Positions 16,605-27,852 of a DNA stretch of 64,000 nt are shown here, in pieces; within the stretch, counting starts at the first letter, position 1; each line of letters begins with the position of its first letter. The position numbers and the translations under genes were made by a program. The notes below the pieces were generated by a model. It saw nothing but the letters and a program-made list of their open reading frames with translations, searched no databases and was not told where the DNA came from. Source of the DNA: Fimbriimonadales bacterium (lineage in GTDB: Bacteria > Armatimonadota > Fimbriimonadia > Fimbriimonadales > GBS-DC); the NCBI GenBank assembly GCA_026003075.1, contig BPGO01000001.1, positions 124,001 to 188,000 on the forward strand, read 5' to 3'.

Positions 16605-18361
16605 CTCTTGAGATTGCGCTCACGCTCGGTTTACTGGTTGCTGCGATTGCGTTGTTTATCAGCAACCGCTTCCCCCCTGAGGTTGTTGCGCTCATCCTGC
16701 TGGCGACTCTGCTGATCAGTGGCCTAATTCCTGTTGAGCGGGGCTTGCGCGGTTTCAGCAACGATGCTGTGATAACGATTGCCTCGATGTTCGTGTTGAG
16801 CGCAGGTCTGCAGCGCACAGGGTTCATCGGTTGGATCGCACGGGGTTTGGAAAAGTTGGCGCGGCGTGTGGCTTGGTTGGCGATAGGGGCGTTGCTGCTG
16901 CTGGCGGCGTTTTTGTCGGCGTTTGTAAATAACACGGCGGTCGTTGCGCTGTTTATTCCGCTCACGCTGGCGATTTCGGAGACCGCGCGGCTCAGTCCTT
17001 CGCGCCTTTTGCTCCCCCTCTCGTACGCCTCTATGTTGGGCGGGGTGTGTACGCTTATTGGTACTTCCACGAACCTCATCGTGAACGGTGTGGCGCAGGA
17101 ACGCGGGATCGCGCCGCTGGGAATGTTCGAGTTCACACCGCTGGGGTTGATTTTCACTGCCGTAGGGCTGACCTACTTGTTCACGGTCGGCATGCGCCTG
17201 TTGCCTGACCGACGCCCCACTGCCGACCCTACCGATGCCTATCGCCTCAGCGCGTATATCACGGAAGTCGAGCTAACTGCAAAATCGAAAGCCGTGGGAC
17301 GCAGGCTCATGGACGCCGATTTCGTGAAAGATCTGGGGATTGAAGTCTTAGATATCTGGCGCAACGGGGTGCGCCTACTTCCCTTACCAGATCGCGTCTT
17401 GCAGGAGGGGGATATTCTGCGTGTGCGATGCGATCTCCAGCGTCTGCAGCAGCTTCAAGGCGCGTATGGTTTGAAGATGATTGCCGAGGATTCAGCACCT
17501 ACAGAGCCGCCGCTGTTAGTCGAATTAGTGCTGACTCCGAACTCCGCGCTGGTCGGTCAGTCACTCAAGAGTAGTCGGTTCCGCAACCGCTTCGGGGCAA
17601 CTGTGTTGGCGCTGCGCCATCGTCAGGAAATGGCTCTGGAGCAGTTCGCGGACACCCCCCTGCAGGCGGGAGACGCCCTCCTCGTTCAGGTAGAGCGCGA
17701 TCGGCTGCCCGAACTGCTGCGTCTACCCGATTTCATTCTCGTCTCACAACTGGAGATGGCGCGTTCCCGCCCACTCAAAGCGTTAACGGCGGGGCTAATT
17801 ATGGTGGGAGTCGTCGTGGTTGCCTCGTTGGGGTTGTATCCGACTTCGGTAACGTCGATGACAGGTGCATTGCTGATGGTGCTTACGGGATGCTTGAAGC
17901 CAGATGAGGCGGTGCAATCGATTGACTGGCGGCTGCTCATCATGTTGGGGGCGATGCTCGGATTGGGCGCGGCGATGGAAGTCACCGGAGCCGCACGCTG
18001 GTTGACCACCAACTTCATCGGTGCGCTGGGTGCGTTGGGACCGATAATCGCTCTCGCAGGGTTTTACCTGTTCACTTCCTTACTGACCGAGGTGATGTCG
18101 AACAACGCAACCGCGGTACTCATGGCGGGTTTGGCGATCGAAGTCGCCGCAGCGTTGGGCGTCGACGCGCGTCCTTTCCTATTCGCGGTCGCCTATGCCG
18201 CCTCCGCCAGCTTTATGACACCCATCGGCTACCAGACCAACACGATGGTCTTTGGGGTCGGGCAGTATCAGTTCAGCGACTTCTTGAGGGTAGGCGCCCC
18301 CTTGAATATCTTCCTTTGGATCTTGGCGACGCTGCTCATCCCGCGTTTCTGGGGGTTTTGA
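16601..18361 (+). CDS. SLC13-family permease with two TrkA-C domains
   Basis: A 586-residue polytopic membrane protein of the divalent anion:Na+ symporter/ArsB-like type. An N-terminal helical bundle (1-200) includes a NNTAVVALFIPL segment. Two soluble RCK-C/TrkA-C modules follow (about 205-290 and 300-370), then a second bundle with LTEVMSNNATAVLMAGLA. The duplicated asparagine-rich hairpins and the inserted TrkA-C pair are typical of the sulfate/dicarboxylate transporters of this group. The substrate is not predictable. Confidence 0.85.
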   Translation: MTLEIALTLGLLVAAIALFISNRFPPEVVALILLATLLISGLIPVERGLRGFSNDAVITIASMFVLSAGLQRTGFIGWIARGLEKLARRVAWLAIGALLLLAAFLSAFVNNTAVVALFIPLTLAISETARLSPSRLLLPLSYASMLGGVCTLIGTSTNLIVNGVAQERGIAPLGMFEFTPLGLIFTAVGLTYLFTVGMRLLPDRRPTADPTDAYRLSAYITEVELTAKSKAVGRRLMDADFVKDLGIEVLDIWRNGVRLLPLPDRVLQEGDILRVRCDLQRLQQLQGAYGLKMIAEDSAPTEPPLLVELVLTPNSALVGQSLKSSRFRNRFGATVLALRHRQEMALEQFADTPLQAGDALLVQVERDRLPELLRLPDFILVSQLEMARSRPLKALTAGLIMVGVVVVASLGLYPTSVTSMTGALLMVLTGCLKPDEAVQSIDWRLLIMLGAMLGLGAAMEVTGAARWLTTNFIGALGALGPIIALAGFYLFTSLLTEVMSNNATAVLMAGLAIEVAAALGVDARPFLFAVAYAASASFMTPIGYQTNTMVFGVGQYQFSDFLRVGAPLNIFLWILATLLIPRFWGF

Positions 18362-18423
18362 GCGCACTTCACGAATGGATCGCCCTGACTGTCCATTGAT
18401 ACACATGCACGCCGTTTGCAGTT

Positions 18424-19458
18424 TCACTCCGAACCCGTCTCCCGCGTTTGGCGAATCTCACGGATGGCGCGAAGATGCTCTTCGTAAGTGCGGGAGAAAC
18501 GGTGGTAGCCGTCCGCTTGCGCGACATAAAACAGATACTCGGTCGATTCAGGTTCCAGCGCGGCGCGGATGCTCGCCAAACCGGGGTTCGCAATCGGTCC
18601 TGGCGGTAGCCCCCGATTGAGATAGGTATTATAGGGCGAGGGGTGCTTCAGATCTTTATATAGCACGCGCTCCTTCCAGTAGCCCATGCCGTACAACACC
18701 GTCGCGTCGATTTGCAAGGGCATGTTGCGTTTTAGGCGGTTATAAATCACCGAGGCGACGCGCGGGCGTTCATCGTCATGGAGCACTTCCTTCTCTATCA
18801 TGGAGGCGATGGTGAGTAGTTCGTGCAGGCTGAGACCGCGCTGCTGCATGGCATCCTTGTAGCGCAGGTAGACCTGCTGGCGCATCGTGTTAAGCATCGT
18901 GCGAATGGCTTGCTCCGCGCCTGTGCCGGGCGGTAGGCGGTAGGTGCTGGGAAACAGATAGCCCTCCAAAGGCAAAGTCTCAGGCAGGGGCATGTCGATA
19001 TCCTTGAACCGCTGGGGTTGCTGACAGAGTCGTAGAAACTCCTCTTTGTCGGCGACACCGCGCTCGTGCAGACGTTCCGCGATGCGAGCGATTGTCCACC
19101 CTTCAGGGATGGTGACCCAGTTGCGTGTGAAGCGTTCGTGAATCAGAATATCCGCGATTTCGAACATGCTCTGGTTGGGGCTGAATTCATAGTCGCCCGC
19201 CGCGATTTGCGCTTTGCCCCTGCGCTGGAGCCACCAACTGAGTAAACGCGGATTACGCACCAGTTTGCGCTCATAAAGGCGTCGCGCGAGGGTATCAGTA
19301 TCCATAGGTGCGCGCAGGCGCACCAGCTGCGGTTGAAAATTGGCGCTAAGCGGGCGCGTCTCGTGATAGAACCAGCCACCGACAATGCTCGCCGAAATGA
19401 GTAGCACCCCTAAGAGCGCCGCCGCGATACGCCAAAGACGCTTGCCGCGTGGTTGCAT
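18424..19458 (-). CDS. mltG: Endolytic murein transglycosylase MltG
   Basis: A 344-residue YceG-like protein with one N-terminal membrane helix (about 10-28), a LysM-like region and the catalytic segment LTIASMIEKEV with its glutamate, followed by RVASVIYNRL and LQIDATVLYG. It cleaves nascent peptidoglycan strands and so sets chain length. It follows the DUF3054 gene by 9 bases. Confidence 0.93.
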   Translation of the reverse strand: MQPRGKRLWRIAAALLGVLLISASIVGGWFYHETRPLSANFQPQLVRLRAPMDTDTLARRLYERKLVRNPRLLSWWLQRRGKAQIAAGDYEFSPNQSMFEIADILIHERFTRNWVTIPEGWTIARIAERLHERGVADKEEFLRLCQQPQRFKDIDMPLPETLPLEGYLFPSTYRLPPGTGAEQAIRTMLNTMRQQVYLRYKDAMQQRGLSLHELLTIASMIEKEVLHDDERPRVASVIYNRLKRNMPLQIDATVLYGMGYWKERVLYKDLKHPSPYNTYLNRGLPPGPIANPGLASIRAALEPESTEYLFYVAQADGYHRFSRTYEEHLRAIREIRQTRETGSE

Positions 19459-19467
19459 CGCAGAACA

Positions 19468-19845
19468 CTACCTCGTTAGGGCTTCCTGATATCGCCTGTG
19501 AATGAGGTAAGCCAACAGTCGGGGCAGCCCTGTAAATAGTGCGACACCCGCGAACGAGATGCCCCAAAACACAGGACTGATCGCCCCCAAAAGTCCGCGC
19601 CCAATAAGCAGGTTGCGCAACGCGATGCTGACCGTCACGCCCAACACCCAAGCAACGGGCAGCGCCCATTTCGGAGGCTGGGCACGATAGACCCCCAGCG
19701 GCAACGCCGTCAGAAACCAACCCACCAAAAACGGCGGTAAGCTACGCTGCAAACCGTATTCGTCCAGTGTCCCATGGCTTTGCAGACCGACCAGCACAAA
19801 CAGCGTCAGCGCAATACCGTCGCCCAAAATCCAGCCCCAACGCAT
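19468..19845 (-). CDS. DUF3054-like small membrane protein
   Basis: A 125-residue protein with four predicted helices and the opening GDGIALTLFVLVGLQSHG that resembles DUF3054 proteins. Its function is unknown. It is the first gene of a two-gene unit with mltG. Confidence 0.65.
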   Translation of the reverse strand: MRWGWILGDGIALTLFVLVGLQSHGTLDEYGLQRSLPPFLVGWFLTALPLGVYRAQPPKWALPVAWVLGVTVSIALRNLLIGRGLLGAISPVFWGISFAGVALFTGLPRLLAYLIHRRYQEALTR

Positions 19846-19874
19846 AATTAAAGGGTACCCGACGCCTCAAGGGG

Positions 19875-19880
19875 TATAAT
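19875..19880 (+). promoter_or_regulatory. -10 element GG-TATAAT for MATE gene, with long leader
   Basis: GGGGTATAAT lies 115 bases before the MATE ATG. This leaves a leader of about 108 bases, one of the longest in the window, whose possible structures are listed separately. Confidence 0.5.
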
Positions 19881-19924
19881 CAGGGCACGGCAGTAGCCCC
19901 AGATAGAACAATTCGTATCACAAT

Positions 19925-19980
19925 CAGCCCAAAGCGGCTCCGTGGGTTGGAACCGTCCGGAAATAAAGGTTTTTTTGGAC
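19925..19980 (+). other. Structured leader of MATE gene, possible attenuator
   Basis: CAGCCCA (19925-19931) can pair with TGGGTTG (19943-19949, one wobble). Alternatively GGAACC (19949-19954) can pair with GGTTTT (19968-19973) and runs into a T7 tract (19970-19976), like a weak terminator. GTCC (19955-19958) and GGAC (19977-19980) give a third option. The first two share a base, so they compete at the edge. I match this to no known riboswitch class. Confidence 0.3.
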
Positions 19981-19995
19981 AGTCGTAAGTGTGCT

Positions 19996-21369
19996 ATGAA
20001 AACCATGCGTTTATCGGGCGTTTCGGAGGCGTCTCTGCTCTCCGAAGACAACGTGGCGCGCACCGTCTGGCGTTTGGCGTTGCCGACGATGGCGGCTTCG
20101 GTGGTGCAATCCGCGAACAGCTTCCTCGACCGTATCTTTGTCGGGCGTTTGGGCGCGGAATCGCTGGCAGCGGTGGGCGTGGGGAGCCAGTTGCTGTTTC
20201 TTACGATGGCGCTGGCGATGGCGGTCTCCACCGGCGCAACGGCGATTGTGGCGCGGATGGCGGGCGCGAACGACCAGCGTAGCCTGCGTACAGCAGCGCG
20301 ACAGGCGCTGGGAATCGCGCTGACGCTGGGAGTGGTGTTCAGTGCGCTGGGATATTTGTTGTTGCCGCAGATTATCCGCTGGTATGGCTTGGAACCGGGC
20401 GCGGACACACAAGCGCATCTGTTTCTGGGTTGGGCGTTGCTGGGCGCGCCTGCAAGCTTTATCATGATGGGGCTAAGTGGCACTTTTCGGGGCTTGGGTG
20501 ATACACGCTCGCCGATGTATGCCAGCATCGCCGCGACGATTGTGCATGTCGTGGGCGACTATGTGCTGATTTTCGGCAATTTCGGCTTTCCCAAACTCGG
20601 TATTCAGGGCGCGGGCATGGCGATGGCGCTCTCGCTGTGGACAGGTGCGGGTATGCTCTGGAGCCAGCAGTGGTTCAGTGCCCGTCGTGAGTTAGCCGTC
20701 CCTGCCCTGCCCGTGATGGAATGGTGGCGACGAATCTTGCGTATCGGTTTGCCTGCCTCAGCACGCACTTTTATCTACACCACCAGTTCCGTGATGTTCA
20801 CGGGTATTCTGGCGGCAACCGCAGCGGGCACGGCGGCGGTCGCGGCGCTGCCCATCGGCTTGACGGCGGAGTCGATCGCGTTTATGCCCGGCTTCGCGTT
20901 TGCCATCGCGGCTTCCGCGCTGGTGGGACAAGCCTTAGGGGCAAAGAACGAACGCCTCGCCGAACGATTCGGGTGGACGGCAGCGTGGCAGTCCTGCGCT
21001 GTGATGACCACGATGGCGGTCGTTTTCTATGTGCTTGCCGAACAGTTCGCGGCGTTGTTCACCACGGATCCGCAAGTGCGGGCGTTGGCGGTCGCGTATC
21101 TGCGTATAAACGCCCTCACCGAGCCGCTGTTGGCGTTTGGGATGACGCTGGCGGGCGCGCTGCAGGGTGCGGGCGATTCGCTCAAGGCGATGCTGGCGAC
21201 CTTCCTGACCCAGTGGGTCGTGCGGGTGCCCCTGGCGTATCTGCTGGCCTTCGTGTTGGGCTGGGATGCCCATGGCGCGTGGTGGGCGATGGCTCTGAGC
21301 TCAGGCTTCAGCGGGCTGCTGATGATTGCCCTGTTTAAGCACGGCGGGTGGAAAAAAGTCAAAGTATAA
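19996..21369 (+). CDS. MATE family efflux transporter
   Basis: A 457-residue protein with about 12 membrane segments and MATE hallmarks: RLALPTMAASVVQSANSFLDR at the N-terminus and the repeated GLPAS and GQALGAKN segments in each half. It exports cationic drugs or metabolites using an ion gradient. ATG 19996 is chosen over the frame start at 19942. No clear ribosome-binding site is seen. Confidence 0.9.
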   Translation: MKTMRLSGVSEASLLSEDNVARTVWRLALPTMAASVVQSANSFLDRIFVGRLGAESLAAVGVGSQLLFLTMALAMAVSTGATAIVARMAGANDQRSLRTAARQALGIALTLGVVFSALGYLLLPQIIRWYGLEPGADTQAHLFLGWALLGAPASFIMMGLSGTFRGLGDTRSPMYASIAATIVHVVGDYVLIFGNFGFPKLGIQGAGMAMALSLWTGAGMLWSQQWFSARRELAVPALPVMEWWRRILRIGLPASARTFIYTTSSVMFTGILAATAAGTAAVAALPIGLTAESIAFMPGFAFAIAASALVGQALGAKNERLAERFGWTAAWQSCAVMTTMAVVFYVLAEQFAALFTTDPQVRALAVAYLRINALTEPLLAFGMTLAGALQGAGDSLKAMLATFLTQWVVRVPLAYLLAFVLGWDAHGAWWAMALSSGFSGLLMIALFKHGGWKKVKV

Positions 21370-21374
21370 CGGCA

Positions 21375-22457
21375 TTAGCACCCTGCCCCCATCAGTGCAG
21401 GCTCACCCTTCGCCACGGCGAGCAGTTCGTCCATCGTGGTTTCTGCAACAGCAACAGAACGATCAGCGACGCCATAGTAGACCATCCAGCGCCCATCGTT
21501 CATCGGGACAAGCCCTGTGGGGAACACGACGCGCTCGAAAAAGCCGCTCACCTCATAGTCCTCCGAGGGGGCAATCAACGGCTCGTGCGAGCGCGAGAGA
21601 ACCTTGTGCGGTTCGTCCAAATCCAGCAGGGCAACCCCCGCGCAGTAGCCGTCTTTCGCGTTTACTCCGTGATACACAATCAGCCAGCCTTCGGGCGTTT
21701 CTACAGGCGGCGCGCCCGCGCCGATGCGCCTCGAATCCCAGTGGTGGATGCGCGGCGCCATGAGGAACTGGTGATCGCCCCAGTGCAGCAGGTCCGGCGA
21801 ATACGCAATCCACATATTAGGTCCGTTGAACGCCGACGCTGCCGTGCGATGCATCGCCACATAAAGCCCATTCACCTTGCGGGGGAATAAAGTCACATTT
21901 TTGTTCTCGTGGTGCAGTATCAGCCCCAATCGCTGAAAACTTTTGAAGTCTTCCGTGCGGGCGATCCCCACACAGATACCGTACCGCGAGACCGCTGTGT
22001 AGGAGATATAAAACGCGCCTTCTATCTGCGTGATTCGGCAGTCCTCGATACCATACTCTTCGTACTTCGTTTCAGGAAACAGGGTGGGCTGCTCATCCAC
22101 CGTGAAGTGGATGCCGTCTTTGCTACGGGCAAGGCGCAGGTGCGAAATGGAGCTGAGGTAGACGCGCCCTTCGTAGGTCACCGCACGCGGATCGCTCAGG
22201 TCGGTCAGCGGTGAATGACGCGGGAAGGTCAAAATCTCAAGCCGCTGCGAACTTGAGCCGTTTAGGTTCAGCACGGGCACGCCCACCAGATCGGGGTCGT
22301 CCAGAATCGGTCGCTCCGCCACGCGCAGCAGCAAAATCACTTCATCGCCGTATCGTGTTGCACCAGGATTGAACGCCCCCACCACCTCCAGGTTCGGTTC
22401 TGAAGGCTTCACCATTTCGGGCGTTATAATCGGGTTCTCCGCCACACGCTTCGCCAC
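21375..22457 (-). CDS. GH130 family glycoside phosphorylase/hydrolase
   Basis: A 360-residue five-bladed propeller enzyme of the GH130 type. The N-terminus (NPGATRYGDEVILLLRV), LSDPRAV, YGIEDCRIT with the candidate catalytic Asp, and GAGAPPVETPEGWLIVYHGV are characteristic. GH130 members phosphorolyse beta-mannosides or related glycans. GTG 22457 is supported by AGGAGG about 10 bases upstream. It follows holA by 7 bases and converges on the MATE gene. Confidence 0.85.
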   Translation of the reverse strand: MAKRVAENPIITPEMVKPSEPNLEVVGAFNPGATRYGDEVILLLRVAERPILDDPDLVGVPVLNLNGSSSQRLEILTFPRHSPLTDLSDPRAVTYEGRVYLSSISHLRLARSKDGIHFTVDEQPTLFPETKYEEYGIEDCRITQIEGAFYISYTAVSRYGICVGIARTEDFKSFQRLGLILHHENKNVTLFPRKVNGLYVAMHRTAASAFNGPNMWIAYSPDLLHWGDHQFLMAPRIHHWDSRRIGAGAPPVETPEGWLIVYHGVNAKDGYCAGVALLDLDEPHKVLSRSHEPLIAPSEDYEVSGFFERVVFPTGLVPMNDGRWMVYYGVADRSVAVAETTMDELLAVAKGEPALMGAGC

Positions 22458-22464
22458 AGATGTT

Positions 22465-23586
22465 CTAACCTCCTTGTATGTAGGACGGACGCGCCGGCTC
22501 GCCGTCCGTAGTGAGCCTGATAATGAGTCTTTCCATAATTTCGGCAGCGTTCACACTGGGGCGCAGCCCCTTGAGCGCGAGATCGGCTTCCTCGATAGCT
22601 TGGAACGCCTGACAGAGCTGCGCGAAACTAAGTTGCTCTGCCTGTTTGGCAAGCCGATCTTGCAAAAACGCCTGCCGAGAGAGTGTTTGAAGCACATCGG
22701 GGTCTTTGGGCAGCTTCTGGGCGACTTCGAGACTGACACGGTTGGGCTGTTTGAGAGGTTGCTGGTATTGCATGAGCGTGCGCACGCCCCACAACAGGCG
22801 ATACTGCCGCGCGATGAGCGCGAGGGTCTTGAGTGCGGTTTCTTCAGCCCGCGCCCCGGATTGAAACATTAGTCGGAGCTGGCGCATCGCCGCCCGCGCA
22901 TCCCGCGCCACGACCGAGTCGACCAGTTTGAAGACCTGTGCCTGTTGCGAAGGACTCACGACCCTATCAATATCCAGACGGCTAATCTCGCTGTGCGGTT
23001 CCACAAAGAGGATTACCTTCTCCAGCTCCGCCAGGGCGCGTTCAGCGACACCGTCTACCAGCGTTTGCAGATACTCGGCATCCTCAGCACGCAACCGTTT
23101 GCCCGATTCCTGAGCGATTTCCACCATCTTGCGGGTCAGAGTCGCTCCTGTCAGTGCGGTGAGTTTGATGACCATACCGTGCTTTTCGACGGCTTTCACC
23201 AGCGCACCCCACGCGGCTTTTGCGCCCTCGCTTTCCTCCGTAGGAGTGGGCAGCAACACCAGGCACGCAAACGACGGAACCTGTTCCACCCATTGCGTAA
23301 GGCGTTGCAACTCCGCCGCACTGTAGCGGTTAACCGCGTGCAAAAGCACCAAGCGTCGCTCGGACTCCATCGGAATCGTCTGCACAACGCTCATGAGGGT
23401 GGCGACGGGCGTCTCGCGAGCGTCCAGAACGGCTTCGTCGATGCTGCCGGCTGGAATCTGCAGAGCGCGGCGCAACTGGTTCAACCACTCGCGCTGCAGC
23501 ACAGGTTCTTCTCCTTCCAGTAGATAGACTACTGCTGGGGTGCGCCAATCACTCGCTCGAAGTTCGCCGTATTTCTTAACTGCCAT
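22465..23586 (-). CDS. holA: DNA polymerase III subunit delta
   Basis: The 373-residue protein has the HolA layout: an N-terminal AAA+-like domain (YLLEGEEPVLQREWL), AKAAWGALVKAVEKHG and a helical C-terminal collar domain (LIARQYRLLWGVRTLM, FLQDRLAKQAEQLS). Delta opens the sliding clamp in the clamp loader. Its start overlaps the upstream transglutaminase gene by 11 bases. Confidence 0.88.
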   Translation of the reverse strand: MAVKKYGELRASDWRTPAVVYLLEGEEPVLQREWLNQLRRALQIPAGSIDEAVLDARETPVATLMSVVQTIPMESERRLVLLHAVNRYSAAELQRLTQWVEQVPSFACLVLLPTPTEESEGAKAAWGALVKAVEKHGMVIKLTALTGATLTRKMVEIAQESGKRLRAEDAEYLQTLVDGVAERALAELEKVILFVEPHSEISRLDIDRVVSPSQQAQVFKLVDSVVARDARAAMRQLRLMFQSGARAEETALKTLALIARQYRLLWGVRTLMQYQQPLKQPNRVSLEVAQKLPKDPDVLQTLSRQAFLQDRLAKQAEQLSFAQLCQAFQAIEEADLALKGLRPSVNAAEIMERLIIRLTTDGEPARPSYIQGG

Positions 23587-25672
23587 AGACCTTGCGCCGT
23601 CCTAACTCTACGAGCCTTAAGATAAGGCGTCGCACGCCAAGTTCCTGCAGGATTTGGTTTCGAACACGCACTGTTTGGCGGGTGACTTCGGGTTCCAAGG
23701 TCGCGCTGCGTTGTGGAGCAGCATAGAAGTATTCCAGTAAGGCAGGCAGGAGCGTTTCCAAGAGCGGAGCGGCGTTGCTGCCCTTTTGGCGCAGAACCTC
23801 AACGGCAGATTGGAGATAAGCGCGTGGGGTCTGCCCAGTAGTAGGGGGATCGATGCCGTAAAATCGCAACGCGAGCACCAGCTGCTGATAGAGCTTCTGC
23901 GCACGGCGCATCGGCGTTCGCTGCGCCCAGCCCAGACGCGGCGCAAGCAGCAAATAGAGGATCGCCAGCACCGTCGTGGCAATCAACATGTCCACCATAC
24001 GCTGGAGCCACTGGCGACGCACCTGATGGGTCGCCTCGTCGGCTTGCTGCTCCGCCAGCGCTTCGACGCCCACCTCGGGCGCATTGCGCGTGGCGTCAAA
24101 CGCGACCCAGCCAATCCCTTCAAAATAGACCTCTGTCCACAGGTGGCGATGCTCTTCACGCACGATATACTCACCCGTCTCTGGGTCGCGCTCCTGCAAA
24201 ATGAAACCCGAAACCACTCGTGCAGGGATATCGGCATAGAGGCACATCACCGCCAGCGCGGTGGCGAACTCCACGCAGTAGCCCTGCTTCGCTTCAAACA
24301 GGAAATGCTCGACCACATCGACATCGGGCGGGTATGGCTCTACATTGAGGTTGTACAGTGTATTCTGCTCGATGTATCGGATAAGCGCCATCACCTTGTC
24401 GTACTGGGTCGGCTGTTGGCGGGTCAGCTGGTTAACCAGCTCGGCTAAGCGCGTGCGTGGCGCGTTTTCGGGCAGCCGAGTGCGCAGATGAGCGGGCATC
24501 TGGAACGGCAGACGCAGTGAAGCCGGGGGCGCTTGGCGCAGGAGGTCGGGATCGTCGGGAAGCCAATAAGTCCGCGCCGTGTAGCTTTCCCCCGCGCTCA
24601 GTGCTTGATAACTCACTACGGTTCCACCAGGGCGCACTATGTAGAGCTGACCAAGAGGCGCCTGGATTTCAATTGGGTAGCCGGGCAAGTACAGATTCCT
24701 GTGCCAGCCACTACTGAGGCGCACGGTCACCGAAACCTGCTGCGCGGACGGCGCCTCCAACGGGCGCGCAGGGACAAAAACACCGGGTCGGGGGCTTAGC
24801 ATCTCCTCATAGAACATACGCCCGCGATTCCAACCTCGTCCTGTGTAAAAACTGTATACATCCATGCGCAAATAGGGGGGCTGCACTTTGCCCTCGAGCC
24901 GCACGCGCATCACCTCCATCTTGCTGAGCGAGGCAGCGCCTGCACCCGCTTGCAGTTCGGGAGGCATCGCTTGCATGTTCTGCCCTTGCGTGTTCGGGCG
25001 GAAAGGCATCCCCACCACCACGGTGGAAATCAGCTGACCAATCGTGAGTGAAAGCAGGGGCGACGCCATAAACGCCACCGCACCCGCCACAATCCAAGTC
25101 GTGAACACCGTACGCAGCGCATAGCCCGCCTCCACAGCCTCGAATGGGCGCCCCCACTCCATCCGATGGCTCACCAACATCAAAAACAGCATCGCCAGCA
25201 ACAAGAGCGCAAACAGCCACAGGATTTGCGCCGCCAGCATGTAGGTCGCAATCAACCCAAACAGCGCCAGCGCGGGCACGCTCTGGAAAACCAGCGCACC
25301 GATGGTGACCATCAACGCGCTGCGCAAACACAAATACCATAGAAACGAGAGACTGAGATAGACCTCTATCGAGTTGTCTGTTGTAAAGCCGAACAGCTCG
25401 TTGAGGAATGGCTGCCCCGTGATACACAACAGCGCAATCGCCCCGTCCAAGAAACCGAACACGAACCGCGTGTTTTCCGAGAGCGGCATCCGACTCACCC
25501 ACGCGCTGAAAAGCACCCCCAGCGTGAGAATCACAACAAACGGCAGAACGGAAAACTCCGTCACACGAGCGAGTTGCACCACCAGCGCACTTGCCAGCGT
25601 CAACAACCACACTGCCCCATAGGCTGCCAAAGGCGGTGAACCCTCAGTCGAAGCCGTCCGTTCCAGCGCCAT
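23576..25672 (-). CDS. TgpA-like transglutaminase membrane protein
   Basis: The 698-residue protein has about six N-terminal helices (1-220), an extracellular DUF3488-like region and a transglutaminase core with Cys in KQGYCVEFATAL, His in HRHLWTEVYF and Asp in WVAFDATRN. One more membrane helix and a C-terminal DUF4129-like cytoplasmic tail follow. The catalytic triad is complete. The natural substrates of this family are unclear. A TAGAAT box at 25691-25686 may be its -10 element. Confidence 0.85.
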   Translation of the reverse strand: MALERTASTEGSPPLAAYGAVWLLTLASALVVQLARVTEFSVLPFVVILTLGVLFSAWVSRMPLSENTRFVFGFLDGAIALLCITGQPFLNELFGFTTDNSIEVYLSLSFLWYLCLRSALMVTIGALVFQSVPALALFGLIATYMLAAQILWLFALLLLAMLFLMLVSHRMEWGRPFEAVEAGYALRTVFTTWIVAGAVAFMASPLLSLTIGQLISTVVVGMPFRPNTQGQNMQAMPPELQAGAGAASLSKMEVMRVRLEGKVQPPYLRMDVYSFYTGRGWNRGRMFYEEMLSPRPGVFVPARPLEAPSAQQVSVTVRLSSGWHRNLYLPGYPIEIQAPLGQLYIVRPGGTVVSYQALSAGESYTARTYWLPDDPDLLRQAPPASLRLPFQMPAHLRTRLPENAPRTRLAELVNQLTRQQPTQYDKVMALIRYIEQNTLYNLNVEPYPPDVDVVEHFLFEAKQGYCVEFATALAVMCLYADIPARVVSGFILQERDPETGEYIVREEHRHLWTEVYFEGIGWVAFDATRNAPEVGVEALAEQQADEATHQVRRQWLQRMVDMLIATTVLAILYLLLAPRLGWAQRTPMRRAQKLYQQLVLALRFYGIDPPTTGQTPRAYLQSAVEVLRQKGSNAAPLLETLLPALLEYFYAAPQRSATLEPEVTRQTVRVRNQILQELGVRRLILRLVELGRRKVYGS

Positions 25673-25743
25673 CAGTAGTTATACGATTCTACCCCACCCA
25701 AAGTTCGCAACACGCGCTACCCCCAAAACGTCCAAAACTGTGG

Positions 25744-25749
25744 TATACT
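25744..25749 (+). promoter_or_regulatory. -10 element GG-TATACT for Spy-like gene
   Basis: GTGGTATACTT lies 36 bases before ATG 25786. The leader carries AGGAGGAG (25772-25779), one of the best ribosome-binding sites in the window. Confidence 0.5.
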
Positions 25750-25785
25750 TTGAGAGGGAGACCATCCCTACAGGAGGAGATAACG

Positions 25786-27851
<2,066 letters not shown>

Positions 27852-27852
27852 T

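Noticed and set aside
19881-19995. A known riboswitch class (guanidine, c-di-GMP, fluoride) in the MATE leader
   Set aside because: None of the conserved sequence blocks of these classes is present; only generic pairing was found.
20721-21338. A 205-codon frame inside the MATE gene
   Set aside because: It lies in another frame of a well-supported transporter, is rich in R, G and A as expected of a GC-rich shadow frame, and has no homology I recognise.
25591-25785. N-terminal extension of the Spy-like frame
   Set aside because: It covers the promoter and the start of the divergent transglutaminase gene; a signal peptide and AGGAGGAG support ATG 25786.
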